Below are positions 40,064 to 49,880 of a stretch of DNA of 64,000 nt, one piece after another. The position numbers and the translations under genes are program-made. Under the pieces are notes generated by a model. That model was given only the letters and a program-made list of their open reading frames with translations. It had not been told where the DNA came from and ran no database searches. How positions within the stretch are numbered: position 1 is the stretch's first letter; the number at the start of each line of letters is the position of its first letter. The stretch is from JAHEZL01 sp964406465 (GTDB lineage Bacteria; Bacteroidota; Bacteroidia; Flavobacteriales_C; GCA-002722245), in NCBI GenBank assembly GCA_964406465.1, contig CAYORT010000001.1, positions 248,001 through 312,000 of the forward strand. The letters run 5' to 3'.

Positions 40064-41452
40064 CTACAAATGTATCACCTCCCCATAAGCCATCGCCGTA
40101 GCTTCCATTATCGCCTCACTCATCGTTGGATGTGGATGTACTGCTTTCAAAATCTCGTGACCAGTAGTCTCCAATTTCTTAGCCACTACAATTTCAGCAA
40201 TCATTTCGGTAACGTTAGCTCCAATCATATGGGCACCTAAAAGTTCGCCGTATTTTGCATCGTAAATTACTTTGATGAATCCGTCTTTCGCTCCGGCAGC
40301 TGATGCTTTTCCAGAGGCGCTGAAAGGGAATTTACCTATTTTCAATTCGTGTCCGGCTGCTTTTGCCTTAGCCTCTGTTAAACCAACAGATGCAATTTCT
40401 GGAGAGCAATAAGTACAACCTGGAATGTTTGAATAATCTAAAGGTTCTGGGTGGTGACCCGCAATTTTTTCTACTGCAATGATTCCTTCTGCAGAAGCTA
40501 CGTGCGCCAAAGCAGCGGTTGGAATAACATCACCTATTGCATAGTAGCCAGGGATGTTGGTTTGGTAGAACTCATCCACTTTAATTCTTCCTTTGTCTAC
40601 TACGATACCCACTTCTTCCAATCCTAAGTTTTCAATATTTGCTTCGATACCTACAGCAGATAAAACTACTTCAGCATCGATTACTTTTTCGCCATCTTTT
40701 GTTTTGATGGTTACTTTACAATCTTTACCGCTAGTATCTACTTTCTCAACAGAAGCATTGGTCATTACTGTAATGCCTTGTTTTTTGAATGATTTTTCAA
40801 GTGCTTGAGAAACATCGGTATCTTCAATAGGAACGATGTTAGGCAAGAACTCCACTACTGTTACTTGCGTGCCCATAGTATTGTAGAAATAAGCGAATTC
40901 AACGCCTATTGCTCCCGAACCTACTATAACCATTGATTTTGGTGCTTTAGGCAAAACCAAAGCATCGCGGTATCCTATAATTTTTTTGCCATCTTGAGGC
41001 AAGTTAGGCAATACGCGAGAACGTGCGCCTGTTGCTATCATGATGCTTTTTGCAGAAATCTCTTGTTTTTTACCATCGGCAGCAGTCACTTCAACTACTT
41101 TGCCTGATTTTACTTTACCAACACCGGCAATCACCTCAATTTTGTTCTTTTTCATCAAGAACTGAATACCTTTGCTCATTCCGTCGGCAACATCGCGACT
41201 TCTTTTCACGATGCCTTTGAAATCGGCTTCTGCATCTTTAACCGTGATACCATAATCGGCAGCATGTTTAATATATTCGAAAACATTAGCGCTTTTTAAC
41301 AAAGCTTTGGTAGGAATACATCCCCAGTTTAAGCAAATACCACCCAGTTCAGAACGCTCAACGATAGCAGTTTTTAAACCTAATTGTGATGCGCGAATGG
41401 CAGCTACATATCCACCAGGGCCGCTACCTATAACGATAAGATCAAAGCTCAT
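40064..41452 (-). CDS. lpdA: Dihydrolipoyl dehydrogenase
   Basis: E3 subunit of 2-oxoacid dehydrogenase complexes; reoxidises dihydrolipoamide with NAD+. 462 residues. FAD motif GSGPGGY near residue 9, redox disulfide Cys40/Cys45 in GGICLNWGCIPTK, NAD motif VGSGAIGVEFA, and the C-terminal catalytic HPHPTMSEA. No E1 or E2 gene is adjacent, as is common in Bacteroidota, where one E3 may serve several complexes. It has its own -7 box and terminator. Confidence 0.97.
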   Translation of the reverse strand: MSFDLIVIGSGPGGYVAAIRASQLGLKTAIVERSELGGICLNWGCIPTKALLKSANVFEYIKHAADYGITVKDAEADFKGIVKRSRDVADGMSKGIQFLMKKNKIEVIAGVGKVKSGKVVEVTAADGKKQEISAKSIMIATGARSRVLPNLPQDGKKIIGYRDALVLPKAPKSMVIVGSGAIGVEFAYFYNTMGTQVTVVEFLPNIVPIEDTDVSQALEKSFKKQGITVMTNASVEKVDTSGKDCKVTIKTKDGEKVIDAEVVLSAVGIEANIENLGLEEVGIVVDKGRIKVDEFYQTNIPGYYAIGDVIPTAALAHVASAEGIIAVEKIAGHHPEPLDYSNIPGCTYCSPEIASVGLTEAKAKAAGHELKIGKFPFSASGKASAAGAKDGFIKVIYDAKYGELLGAHMIGANVTEMIAEIVVAKKLETTGHEILKAVHPHPTMSEAIMEATAMAYGEVIHL

Positions 41453-41478
41453 GTTTATTGTTTTTGAAAGTTAAGTGG

Positions 41479-41486
41479 CGAAGATA
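41479..41486 (-). promoter_or_regulatory. Candidate lpdA -7 box
   Basis: Minus-strand TATCTTCG, one base from TAnnTTTG and followed by CC, 26 bases before the ATG. Confidence 0.5.
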
Positions 41487-41505
41487 AGAAATTGGCATTA
41501 AAAAA

Positions 41506-43236
41506 TTACCACCAATATTTACACTCTTTCTTTTCACAGATATCACTCCACTGATATTTGTCTTTATTGTCTCTTACTAAGCTATTTATTTGCTGAATCT
41601 TCCAAGAATCGCTCTTTAAATTATTGGCTCTAATGTAGATTTCATTGGCTTCGGCATACATTTTTAGCGCTATTACTTTTCTTACTCTTTCTGCCATGGC
41701 ATCTGGATTGTTTGGAAACAGTCGATACCATTGGTCTTGAATGACTTCTAAATCTTTTTCATATTTCACACTTTCGGAAGCAAATTCTAACATGGGTGTG
41801 ATATTTTCGAAGAAATATTCGTGTGTAGAATCCAATTGAAGCGCAATTTTCATTTCTACTATGGCCGAGTCTTCGTACTTTTTTCTCGATTCAAATTTTA
41901 AATTTTCACCGAAATCGTCGTAGCATCTTCCTAAGTTATAATGAAGCACACCTTTGTTGGGCTCTAACAAAAGTTGTCTTTTAAAAATGTCTATCCCTCT
42001 TCTGCTGTATGTTCTTTGAAGTTTTGTGCCGTTTTTTGCGTGAATTGCTAAACTGTTAATGGCATGCCATAAATCGTAATCAAGAGAGTCAATTTTGAGT
42101 CCGTCCTCAACAATTTTAAGTCCTTCTTGATAGTCGTTTTCATTGTTCATTGAAAAAGCCAAATAGAAGTGCAAGCGGGTGTCGGTAGGATTTAATTCAA
42201 GTGCTTTTTTTAAGTAGATTACTACATTTTTATATTTCTCGGCTTCTTTTTCGCGAGTCCAATCTTGTATTTCCGAGTTGTAATTGCACATGCCCGCTTT
42301 TCGGTAGTTCTCTGCTTTTTTTGGTTGATCAATGATAGCCAACTTATAGTGCGTTAAGGCTTCGCTCAGTTTATCTAAATTGTAATAGCAATCTCCAATT
42401 TGTTCATTTAATCTAATGTTTTCGTAATTCGACTTTTTTAAATTCAAAAAAGTTTGCAGTGCTAAATCGTATTGCTTTAAGTTTTCATAACACAAACCTA
42501 TGTTGAAGAAAGCGGCTTTTTCTCGATCTAGCGCATAGCTTTTGCGATAATACATCATCGCTTTTTCGTAATCTTCCATTTCATAGTAGGTGGTTCCCAG
42601 CTGGAAGTACCCCGATGCTTCATCAAGTTTAGTTAGCTCATTAAAGATCAAGAGGGATTTTTCGTATTTCTCATTGTCTAAATTATATGTGCCAGCAGTT
42701 TTGTAGCATTTAACGTAGTAAGGATTTTCTTTTTTTACCAGTTCAAAATACTTCTCTATATCGTTTTCATCTTTAAACTCAACAGCCAAAATGAGGCGAA
42801 ATTGTAAAGCATCAAGAAACCTAGGATCTCTTTTTAAAACCAATTGCAAAAAATCTAGTGCTTGGGTAAAATTTTCGTTTTGATGTGCATCGTAAGCTTT
42901 AGAGTAAAAATACAGTGTTGAATCGTAAAACACTTTGTATTTTTTAAGGATTTTAAGTGCTTTTTTGTTTTCTTTTTTACTTAAATCGAGATAGCCTATT
43001 GCATTGTTAAGTAATCGCTGCGATTCACAAATCTTATTGTTTTCAAGGTAGATTAATCCGGCGTAATACAATTCTCTTCCTTCACCTTTTTCGGGAATAT
43101 TGTATTTCTCGCAAAAAAGCAATGCTTCTTTAAAGGCTTTCTTTTTGTAAAGTAATTGTAAACTATCAACGCGGTTTTGCGCGCTCGCAAAAAGCAGTGA
43201 AGCGCAGGCTATTAGGAGGCAGAAATACTTTTTCAA
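41506..43236 (-). CDS. Exported TPR-repeat protein
   Basis: 576 residues with a signal peptide (cleavage near FASAQ). From about residue 115 onwards the chain is a series of TPR motifs (FFNIGLCYENLKQYDLALQTF, IGDCYYNLDKLSEALTHY, LHYNLGRCYDDFG), perhaps nine or more. The final segment has several Cys and ends CEKKECKYWW. It is likely a periplasmic scaffold for protein-protein contacts; no catalytic domain is seen. Divergent from the M61 peptidase gene. Confidence 0.85.
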   Translation of the reverse strand: MKKYFCLLIACASLLFASAQNRVDSLQLLYKKKAFKEALLFCEKYNIPEKGEGRELYYAGLIYLENNKICESQRLLNNAIGYLDLSKKENKKALKILKKYKVFYDSTLYFYSKAYDAHQNENFTQALDFLQLVLKRDPRFLDALQFRLILAVEFKDENDIEKYFELVKKENPYYVKCYKTAGTYNLDNEKYEKSLLIFNELTKLDEASGYFQLGTTYYEMEDYEKAMMYYRKSYALDREKAAFFNIGLCYENLKQYDLALQTFLNLKKSNYENIRLNEQIGDCYYNLDKLSEALTHYKLAIIDQPKKAENYRKAGMCNYNSEIQDWTREKEAEKYKNVVIYLKKALELNPTDTRLHFYLAFSMNNENDYQEGLKIVEDGLKIDSLDYDLWHAINSLAIHAKNGTKLQRTYSRRGIDIFKRQLLLEPNKGVLHYNLGRCYDDFGENLKFESRKKYEDSAIVEMKIALQLDSTHEYFFENITPMLEFASESVKYEKDLEVIQDQWYRLFPNNPDAMAERVRKVIALKMYAEANEIYIRANNLKSDSWKIQQINSLVRDNKDKYQWSDICEKKECKYWW

Positions 43237-43257
43237 GAGTTTTTGTTTTGTTGGAAA

Positions 43258-43265
43258 CGAAGATA
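43258..43265 (-). promoter_or_regulatory. Candidate -7 box of the large TPR gene
   Basis: Minus-strand TATCTTCG, 21 bases before the ATG at 43236. The same octamer precedes lpdA. Confidence 0.5.
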
Positions 43266-43322
43266 ATAATTGAGTTTAATATTTAATGCATAAAGTTCAG
43301 GGTCTTTTCGTATTTTGGCACA

Positions 43323-45050
43323 ATGAATAAGCAAGAGAATAAAACATACTATACTATCAAAAGAAGTCAGACTGGCAGCCACTTGGTAGACATTGAAATG
43401 CGAATTGAAAATAAAGAAGGACGCGATTTAGTGCTTTTTTATTTACCCATTTGGAGACCTGGTAGATACGAATTGGCCGATTATGCTAAAAATATTCATA
43501 ACGTAAAATTTTTTACCGGAAAAGGTACCGAGCTTTACTTTGAAAAAATTGATAAAAGTTGTTGGGAATTGCAAACGGGAGGTATCATTGATTTGGTAGT
43601 AAAATATTCTTACTATGCCAATCAATTAGATGCCGGAGCATCATTTACCGACGAGAATCAGCTGTATATCAATCCTTGCAATTGCTTTATGTATACGCAA
43701 GAGCATTTTTATAATGAGATTGAGCTCACGGTTGATGTGCCTGCGAGTTTTACCATTGCCACCGGACTCACTAAGTTGAAGAAGAATGTTTTTTCGGCTA
43801 AGAATTTTGATGAGCTGGCCGATTCTCCTTTCATTGCAAGCAATGCACTTCAGCAACAATCTTATAAAGTTAAAGATGCCAATTTTGTAGTTTGGTTTAA
43901 TGGTGAATGCAAACCCGATTGGGAAAAAATATTAAGTGATTTTAAAGCTTTTACTGCCGAGCAAATTAAGGTGTTTGGTGGATTTCCCGAGCAAGAATAT
44001 CATTTCTTATATCAAATCTTACCTGTTAGTTTTTACCACGGTGTAGAACATTGTAATAGCACTGTGATTGCTTTAGGACCAGGTTGCAACATCATGAAAG
44101 GAAAAGCCTACGAGAATTTCTTGGGAATTTCTTCTCATGAATTGTTTCATGCTTGGAATATCAAGGCAATTCGTCCGGTAGAAATGTATCCCTACAATTT
44201 CCAAAAAGAGAATTATTCGCGCTTAGGATATGTAGCTGAAGGTGTAACAACCTATTATGGAGACTTAATGTTGGCGCGTGCAGAGGTGGTTACCAAAGAA
44301 CAATATTTTGCGATGTTGAATGAAAATTTCGACAAGCATTTTTACAATTTTGGAAGATTCAATCAGTCGGTGGCTGAAGCGTCATTCGATACATGGTTAG
44401 ATGGATATAGCAAAGGAATTCCAAACAGAAAAGTTTCTATCTATACTGAGGGTTGTTTGAATGCCTTAATGTATGATTTGCAAATAAGAAAAGAGAGCGA
44501 TGGCAAGCGTGATTTAGACTGGGTGATGAAAAAGCTTTATGTTGATTTTGCTCAAGAAGATAGAGCCTATACCGAAGATGATTTTAAGAAGTTGGTGAGT
44601 GATGCAGCTGGTGAAGATTTGTCGTGGATTTTTGAAGAGCATGTGTATGGCAAAGCCGATTATTTTCCGGCACTCAATGAGTCGTTGAAGTATGTAGGTT
44701 GTGCACTAAAAAAATATGAGCATCCTCAGTTGGCTGCATCCGTTTTCGGATTGCGTTTAGATGGTAATATAGTATTGGATGTTGCGCCTTGTTCTCCTGC
44801 CTGGGAAGTGGGTTTGCATAGAAACGACGAAATTATTGCCGTAAATGGTATTGCTGCCGAGAAGAATAAAGTGAACGATTGGATTGCTTATTTTGAGAAT
44901 GATATCTTACTTACAGTAAAAAAAGACAATCAAATCGTAGAGAAAATTTTAAAGAAGGGAGAGTTTAAGTTTTATACTTCAGGTAGAATTGAAAGGGTGA
45001 AAAATCCAAGTGCGCAGCAAGAAGAAGCTTTTAAAGAATGGTTGGGTTAA
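43323..45050 (+). CDS. M61 glycyl aminopeptidase family protein with PDZ domain
   Basis: 575 residues, no clear signal peptide. The N-terminal ~170 residues form the beta domain of M61 enzymes; the zinc site is SHELFHAWN near residues 270-278 and the third ligand lies in the EGVTTYYGDL helix. A C-terminal PDZ domain (about 470-550, with SPAWEVGLHRNDEIIAVNG) completes the usual architecture. Such enzymes cleave N-terminal Gly or Ala. A TATTTTGG box 4 bases before the ATG suggests a very short leader. Confidence 0.93.
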   Translation: MNKQENKTYYTIKRSQTGSHLVDIEMRIENKEGRDLVLFYLPIWRPGRYELADYAKNIHNVKFFTGKGTELYFEKIDKSCWELQTGGIIDLVVKYSYYANQLDAGASFTDENQLYINPCNCFMYTQEHFYNEIELTVDVPASFTIATGLTKLKKNVFSAKNFDELADSPFIASNALQQQSYKVKDANFVVWFNGECKPDWEKILSDFKAFTAEQIKVFGGFPEQEYHFLYQILPVSFYHGVEHCNSTVIALGPGCNIMKGKAYENFLGISSHELFHAWNIKAIRPVEMYPYNFQKENYSRLGYVAEGVTTYYGDLMLARAEVVTKEQYFAMLNENFDKHFYNFGRFNQSVAEASFDTWLDGYSKGIPNRKVSIYTEGCLNALMYDLQIRKESDGKRDLDWVMKKLYVDFAQEDRAYTEDDFKKLVSDAAGEDLSWIFEEHVYGKADYFPALNESLKYVGCALKKYEHPQLAASVFGLRLDGNIVLDVAPCSPAWEVGLHRNDEIIAVNGIAAEKNKVNDWIAYFENDILLTVKKDNQIVEKILKKGEFKFYTSGRIERVKNPSAQQEEAFKEWLG

Positions 45051-45059
45051 TTTAGTTTT

Positions 45060-46232
45060 ATGAGTAAATCTATATTGGTTCTTGGTTCAGATCATTTGGT
45101 AAGCAGAATAAAGAAATTGGCAGCAGAGAAGGGCTATTCTGTAAAACATTTTTCTGATTTGCATGTTAACTCACCAGAAGATGGTATTTCAACCATTTCA
45201 TCTACACGAAATTTGTTAGCCGATATTGACCTCAATTCATTCGCGATTACCTATATTTTATTTGAAAGTGATAAGGATAATTTGGAAATGGTAATTACCA
45301 TGATGGCATTACACCCCGATTTGCGCATGGCTACCAGTTTGTTCAATGAAAATCTAAGACCACATTTGCAGGCAGCAAGTAAAAATTTGCAGGTAATCAA
45401 TCCAGCAAAAGTTGCTTCGCAGGCTTTTATTGAAGCAATAGAGTTTAAGGTGGAGAGGAAGAGAAAAGCAAAGGCGCTACCTAAAATTGTTCAGCAAAAG
45501 ATAAATGATACAGATAGTTTTTTAAAAGTATTGATTGTAGCCTTTCTTTTCGTAATTGTTGGCGCTACATTGTATTTTCATTATGTGGAACATTTGCCAT
45601 GGATAGATTCAATTTATTTTGTGGTGGTTACTTGTTCTACGGTTGGGTATGGTGATATTAGTTTACAGTCGTCGGCGGGTATCACAAAATTGGTAGGTAT
45701 TATTTTGATCTTGTCTTCCACCATTTTTATATGGCTAATTTTTTCATTGATTGTGGATAGGATGATTAAAAGAAGGGAGCAGCAATCTTTAGGAAGGAAA
45801 GTTTACAACTATAAAAATCATGTGATTGTTTGCGGCTTAGGTCGTTTAGGATATTTTATTGCTGAAGGTCTTCATTTTAAAGGGCATAAAGTGATTATTA
45901 TTGAGGAGAATGAAAACTCACCTAACCTCGATTACTTTAGAAATTTAAAAGTTGATGTTTACAATGGTGATGCAAAGTTGCCAAAGGTATTGCAGGATGT
46001 TGGTGCCGAGAATTGTAAGGCTCTTATAGCCGCTACCAATGATGATTATGCCAACATTGAAATCGGATTAAATGCGCGCTATTTTCAACCCGAAATGAAA
46101 TTGGTTTTGCGTATTTTTGATGATTCAATGGCAAAGATTATTAAGGAAAAATTCGACATCCATTTAACACAAAGTATGTCCTATATTGCCGCTCAAAAAT
46201 TCGTTGAACTTTTGGAAAACAAAGAGAATTGA
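45060..46232 (+). CDS. Potassium channel with N-terminal Rossmann-like and C-terminal RCK domains
   Basis: 390 residues. Residues 1-125 form a Rossmann-like domain beginning SILVLGSDHLVSRI. Then come TM1 (about 154-172), the selectivity filter TVGYGD (194-199), TM2 (about 210-232) and a C-terminal TrkA-N/RCK domain with the dinucleotide motif CGLGRLG (258-264). So this is a two-helix K+ channel gated by nucleotide or ion binding, with an extra N-terminal domain. Its stop overlaps the next start (TGATG), linking it to the glycine-rich protein. The M61 gene ends 9 bp upstream. Confidence 0.85.
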   Translation: MSKSILVLGSDHLVSRIKKLAAEKGYSVKHFSDLHVNSPEDGISTISSTRNLLADIDLNSFAITYILFESDKDNLEMVITMMALHPDLRMATSLFNENLRPHLQAASKNLQVINPAKVASQAFIEAIEFKVERKRKAKALPKIVQQKINDTDSFLKVLIVAFLFVIVGATLYFHYVEHLPWIDSIYFVVVTCSTVGYGDISLQSSAGITKLVGIILILSSTIFIWLIFSLIVDRMIKRREQQSLGRKVYNYKNHVIVCGLGRLGYFIAEGLHFKGHKVIIIEENENSPNLDYFRNLKVDVYNGDAKLPKVLQDVGAENCKALIAATNDDYANIEIGLNARYFQPEMKLVLRIFDDSMAKIIKEKFDIHLTQSMSYIAAQKFVELLENKEN

Positions 46233-46954
46233 TGACAAAAAAAGAGTTATGGCTTAGAATTGCCAATTACAATTTCGATCACTTAGTACCTACCCATCTG
46301 TTGGATAAAATTGCTTCCTTATTTGGTGGAGTAAACCCTTCGCTTTTGGCTTTTGCTGAAAAACTTCAGAATAAGTTAAATTGGGAAGATGAATTTTCTA
46401 GAAAAGTGATTTGGGAGTACAAGAAGTTTGTTTATCTGGGCGTGATAAGTAGAACAGGAGTTACTCCATCTAAAATTATTGATCAAGTGTGGCATGAACA
46501 TTTGCTATTTACCCTTGGTTATCGAGCTTTTTGCGAAGATGTAATTTGTTATGATTTTGTTCATCATCCAGAGCTGGTACCGGTAAGTTCTCAAAAGCAA
46601 ATGTTTGAATCGCAATATTTATATACGCTGGCGTTGTATAAAAGAGAATTTGGTAGTGATGCACCTTCAGATATTTGGGGAATAACAAAATTTGCAAAGA
46701 GAAAGAGAGATGATGTGGAATCTACTTATGACTGGAGTTCTAGTTATGGTGACTACTCATTGATCTCTAGTTTTGATGGCGCATCAAGCAGCAGCTTTGA
46801 GTTTGGTGGAGGGGAATACGGTGGTGGAGGAGCAGGTGGAGGTTGGGATGATGGAAGCGGAAGTGATGGAGATAGTGGTGGCGATTCTGGCGGTGACTCT
46901 GGAGATGGAGGTGGTTGCAGTTCTAGTTGCGGTGGTGGTAGCGGCGGTGATTAA
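46232..46954 (+). CDS. Glycine-rich domain protein (GRDP-like)
   Basis: 240 residues; the ATG at 46232 is preferred over an overlapping TTG at 46229. The N-terminal ~165 residues are helical and contain IDQVWHEHLLFT, which resembles the VDxxWHxHxL motif of the glycine-rich-domain-protein/DUF1399 group. The last ~75 residues are Ser/Gly/Asp-rich and end CSSSCGGGSGGD, with no membrane segment. Function unknown; coupling to the channel gene suggests a regulatory or partner role, but that is inference. Confidence 0.72.
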   Translation: MTKKELWLRIANYNFDHLVPTHLLDKIASLFGGVNPSLLAFAEKLQNKLNWEDEFSRKVIWEYKKFVYLGVISRTGVTPSKIIDQVWHEHLLFTLGYRAFCEDVICYDFVHHPELVPVSSQKQMFESQYLYTLALYKREFGSDAPSDIWGITKFAKRKRDDVESTYDWSSSYGDYSLISSFDGASSSSFEFGGGEYGGGGAGGGWDDGSGSDGDSGGDSGGDSGDGGGCSSSCGGGSGGD

Positions 46955-46973
46955 CTTTTAATTAAATTTTACA

Positions 46974-48443
46974 ATGTTAAATATTACCAATATTCCTCTT
47001 TCCAAAACTAATCTTGTTCCTCCAATCATTACAGATTTGTTGAAGCAAGAGGAATTGAATTTCAATAAAAAAACCGATAGAAAATTATTGGTTTCGAAGT
47101 TAAGGGAACAATACGCTTCTTATGATGCAAATGAAAAGGTAAAGTTGAATATTGATGCGCTTTTAGATGAAAATACCTTTACGGTAACCACCGGCCACCA
47201 GCTGTGTTTGTTGGGTGGGCCAGCGTATTTCATTTATAAAATTGTTTCAACCATTAAGGCATGCGAATTATATGCGCTGCAGCATCCTTCAAAGAAATTT
47301 GTTCCTGTTTTTTGGTTGGCTTCAGAAGACCACGATTTTGCGGAAGTAGATCATTTGTATCTGTTCAACAAAAAAATACAATGGCAAAAGGAGGCTAGCG
47401 GGGCTGTGGGAAGATTGAATGTAGAAGGCCTACAGTCTATTGTTGAAGAAGTGAAATCACTAACAGGGGATAGCGACCTTATCACGATTTTTGAGCAAGC
47501 CTTACACTCAAGTGATTTAGCTGCTTTCACAAAGTATTGGGTGAATGCGCTTTTTGCAAAATATGGTTTGCTAATCATCGATGCCGATGATGCCGATTTT
47601 AAACGTAGTTTCGCGCCAATTATAAGTAGAGAATTCAAGGATAATATTGGAAAGAGAGAGGTTGAAAAAACCAATGCAATTTTAAGCGAAAAGTATAAAT
47701 TGCAGGTTAACCCTCGCGAAATAAATTTCTTTCGCTTAGAAGATGATAAAAGAGAAAGATTTGTAGAGCCCTTAGGAAATTGGGAAGATTTGTTGGATAC
47801 GAATCCCGAGAAATTTTCACCCAATGTAATTTACCGCCCTTTGTACCAAGAATTTATTTTGCCTAATGTTGCTTATGTAGGCGGACCCAATGAATTGGCT
47901 TACTGGTTTCAAATTAAAGGTGTTTTTGCTGCGCATCAAATTAGCTATCCGCAGCTTATTTTGCGTGATTCATTTTTGGTGCTCAATGCCAATCAGCAAA
48001 AAGTGATGAATATCTTAAATTTTTCTTTCGTTGATCTTTTAGAGAGTGCTGAAGCCTTAAAATCCCGCTTTTTAAAATCAAAGATGGAAATATCTGATGC
48101 TAATTACAGCAATGCTTTGCTTAAAGTCTTTGAAGATTTAAAGTTGGAGGTTTCTAAAATAGATACAACCCTAGTGGGCGCGGTGGAAGCTGAAAAAGCA
48201 AAAAATTTAAAATCGTTAGAGAACCTTTTTGGTCGTATAAAAAAAGCCGAGAAAACCCGCCATGAGGTGGATTTGAATAAAATCGACAAGCTTAAAAATC
48301 AGCTTTTCCCTGAAGGCATTTTTCAAGAAAGAAGGGTTAATTTTATGGAGTTTTATTCTCGCTATGGTGCTGCTTACCTAGATGCCCTTATCCAAAATGC
48401 TAATCCGTTGAATTCGTGTTTAAAAGTTTTACAAGAAGGGTGA
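46974..48443 (+). CDS. bshC: Bacillithiol biosynthesis cysteine-adding enzyme BshC
   Basis: 489 residues. Adds cysteine to glucosaminyl-malate in the last step of bacillithiol synthesis. Family features: VTTGHQLCLLGGPAYFIYK near residues 72-90, PVFWLASEDHDFAEV near 107-121, a C-terminal coiled-coil arm (about 370-440) and the final ERRVNFMEFYSRYG. bshA and bshB are not in the window. It follows the glycine-rich gene by 19 bp and may share a transcript. Confidence 0.94.
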   Translation: MLNITNIPLSKTNLVPPIITDLLKQEELNFNKKTDRKLLVSKLREQYASYDANEKVKLNIDALLDENTFTVTTGHQLCLLGGPAYFIYKIVSTIKACELYALQHPSKKFVPVFWLASEDHDFAEVDHLYLFNKKIQWQKEASGAVGRLNVEGLQSIVEEVKSLTGDSDLITIFEQALHSSDLAAFTKYWVNALFAKYGLLIIDADDADFKRSFAPIISREFKDNIGKREVEKTNAILSEKYKLQVNPREINFFRLEDDKRERFVEPLGNWEDLLDTNPEKFSPNVIYRPLYQEFILPNVAYVGGPNELAYWFQIKGVFAAHQISYPQLILRDSFLVLNANQQKVMNILNFSFVDLLESAEALKSRFLKSKMEISDANYSNALLKVFEDLKLEVSKIDTTLVGAVEAEKAKNLKSLENLFGRIKKAEKTRHEVDLNKIDKLKNQLFPEGIFQERRVNFMEFYSRYGAAYLDALIQNANPLNSCLKVLQEG

Positions 48444-48497
48444 GGTATATCGCTTAAATTTTAAGATTTTAGCTGTCGGATTCATTTAAAAATAATT

Positions 48498-49382
48498 ATG
48501 AAAAAGTATTTCTCTCTCGCTCTAATAGCGTTAATCGTATTTTCTTGTATTGAAGAAAGTGAAACAACTCAAAATCCTTTAGTAAAACCATTAAGCGACA
48601 CTGTGCCGCTGGTGAGTATGGCCGATAGTTTATCTTACGCTTTGGGTTCTAGCTTAGGAACTGGATTGCGTGATAATTTTAAAGATGTAAATATAGATGA
48701 GCTTTTAAAAGGAGTTAAAGATTGTATCAACGATTCTTTCCCTAGAATGGATCAAACGGCAGCGAAAGCAAAAGTTGTTGCATTTAGAAATAGACCAGAT
48801 TCAGTAGCAGATAAAAATGATTTAGCTTACGCTTTCGGAGTTGATTTTGCTAGTGCTTATTCAACCTTTGGCGATATGACCAAATTAAATTTAGAGGTGT
48901 ATAAAAGAGCAGTTAAGCATGGTTTGTTTGAAGATCAATTGCAAATTGACCCAAGACACGCTAGTGATTTCATGACTAAGTTCAGAAGAGAAATGATGCA
49001 GCAAAGCATGAAGGTGGAGGAAGACAAGATGAAGAGTGTTCCTTATATCACTACTCCAAGTGGTTTGAAATATAAAGTTTACCGTCAGGGAAGTGGTCCA
49101 AAACCTACATCACCATCCGATCAAGTAACGGTTCATTATAGAGGAACTTTATTAAATGGAACCATTTTCGATAGTTCATATGAAAGACAGCAACCTGCGT
49201 CATTTAATCTTGATCAGGTGATTAAAGGTTGGACTGAAGGTTTAATGTTAATGAATGTAGGTTCTAAATTTGAGTTTTATATTCCATCTAATTTAGCTTA
49301 TGGTCCGCAAGGAAACAGAGGTATTCCTGGTAATTCAGATTTGATTTTTATTGTAGAGCTATTGAATGTAAATGGAAAGTAG
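48498..49382 (+). CDS. FKBP-type peptidyl-prolyl isomerase lipoprotein
   Basis: 294 residues. Lipoprotein signal ending VFSC (Cys17). An FKBP-N dimerisation domain (about 40-165, with SYALGSSLGTGL and AYAFGVDFASAY) is followed by a C-terminal FKBP domain (about 195-294): VTVHYRGTLLNGTIFDSSYE and AYGPQGNRGIPGNSDLIF. The active-site residues are kept. It would assist folding in the periplasm or at the outer membrane. Confidence 0.94.
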   Translation: MKKYFSLALIALIVFSCIEESETTQNPLVKPLSDTVPLVSMADSLSYALGSSLGTGLRDNFKDVNIDELLKGVKDCINDSFPRMDQTAAKAKVVAFRNRPDSVADKNDLAYAFGVDFASAYSTFGDMTKLNLEVYKRAVKHGLFEDQLQIDPRHASDFMTKFRREMMQQSMKVEEDKMKSVPYITTPSGLKYKVYRQGSGPKPTSPSDQVTVHYRGTLLNGTIFDSSYERQQPASFNLDQVIKGWTEGLMLMNVGSKFEFYIPSNLAYGPQGNRGIPGNSDLIFIVELLNVNGK

Positions 49383-49383
49383 G

Positions 49384-49857
49384 ATGGAAGCCAAGTTGGA
49401 TATAGCCAAAGATTTTGAATACATCAAAACGCAAGTTTTTTATTTGGAGAATTTTTCAAAAAAGGTAGAGATAGAGTGTTCAAATTATTTTGGTACCAAA
49501 AATTATTGGAGTGGTATTCCTTTAGATGCGCCAATCTATCCTCATATTGATAAATGGGTAAGCAACTATCAAAAATTGCACAAACATATTTGGCAGCAAA
49601 GTTACGAACCAGAAGTAATGGAATTGGTGGCTACTTTGCATGAGATTAAATTTAGCCGACCTACTTTAACTTCAGAGGATTTGTTGTCGTTTCCAATGTG
49701 GAAAAAAGCTTTGTATTATTTGTTGCCACCTTTCCGTTGGAATTACAACAAGAAGAAAGTAAAAGAAATAAAAAATAAGTTGAGTGAATTTAAGCAAACT
49801 ATAGAAAATGCTAAGAAGTTCGTAATTCGACTTGAAGGCCACTATTTTTATTCTTAA
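49384..49857 (+). CDS. Hypothetical helical protein
   Basis: 157 residues from the ATG at 49384; an ATG at 49372 would overlap the FKBP stop by 11 bp and is the alternative. No signal peptide. Mostly helical with many aromatic residues (FGTKNYWSGIP, KALYYLLPPFRWNYN) and a Lys-rich segment. No known domain recognised. It is placed between the FKBP and phosphoesterase genes in a run of same-strand genes. Confidence 0.6.
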   Translation: MEAKLDIAKDFEYIKTQVFYLENFSKKVEIECSNYFGTKNYWSGIPLDAPIYPHIDKWVSNYQKLHKHIWQQSYEPEVMELVATLHEIKFSRPTLTSEDLLSFPMWKKALYYLLPPFRWNYNKKKVKEIKNKLSEFKQTIENAKKFVIRLEGHYFYS

Positions 49858-49880
49858 CTTACTTTCTTCAAACCGAAAGA

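Noticed and set aside
46800..46954. Tandem DNA repeat as a separate feature
   Set aside because: The GGTGG-like repetition is simply the coding of the Gly/Ser/Asp tail of the 46232 gene.
47351..47824. 157-codon minus-strand frame opposite bshC
   Set aside because: BshC is unambiguous on the other strand; this frame has no promoter or known domain.
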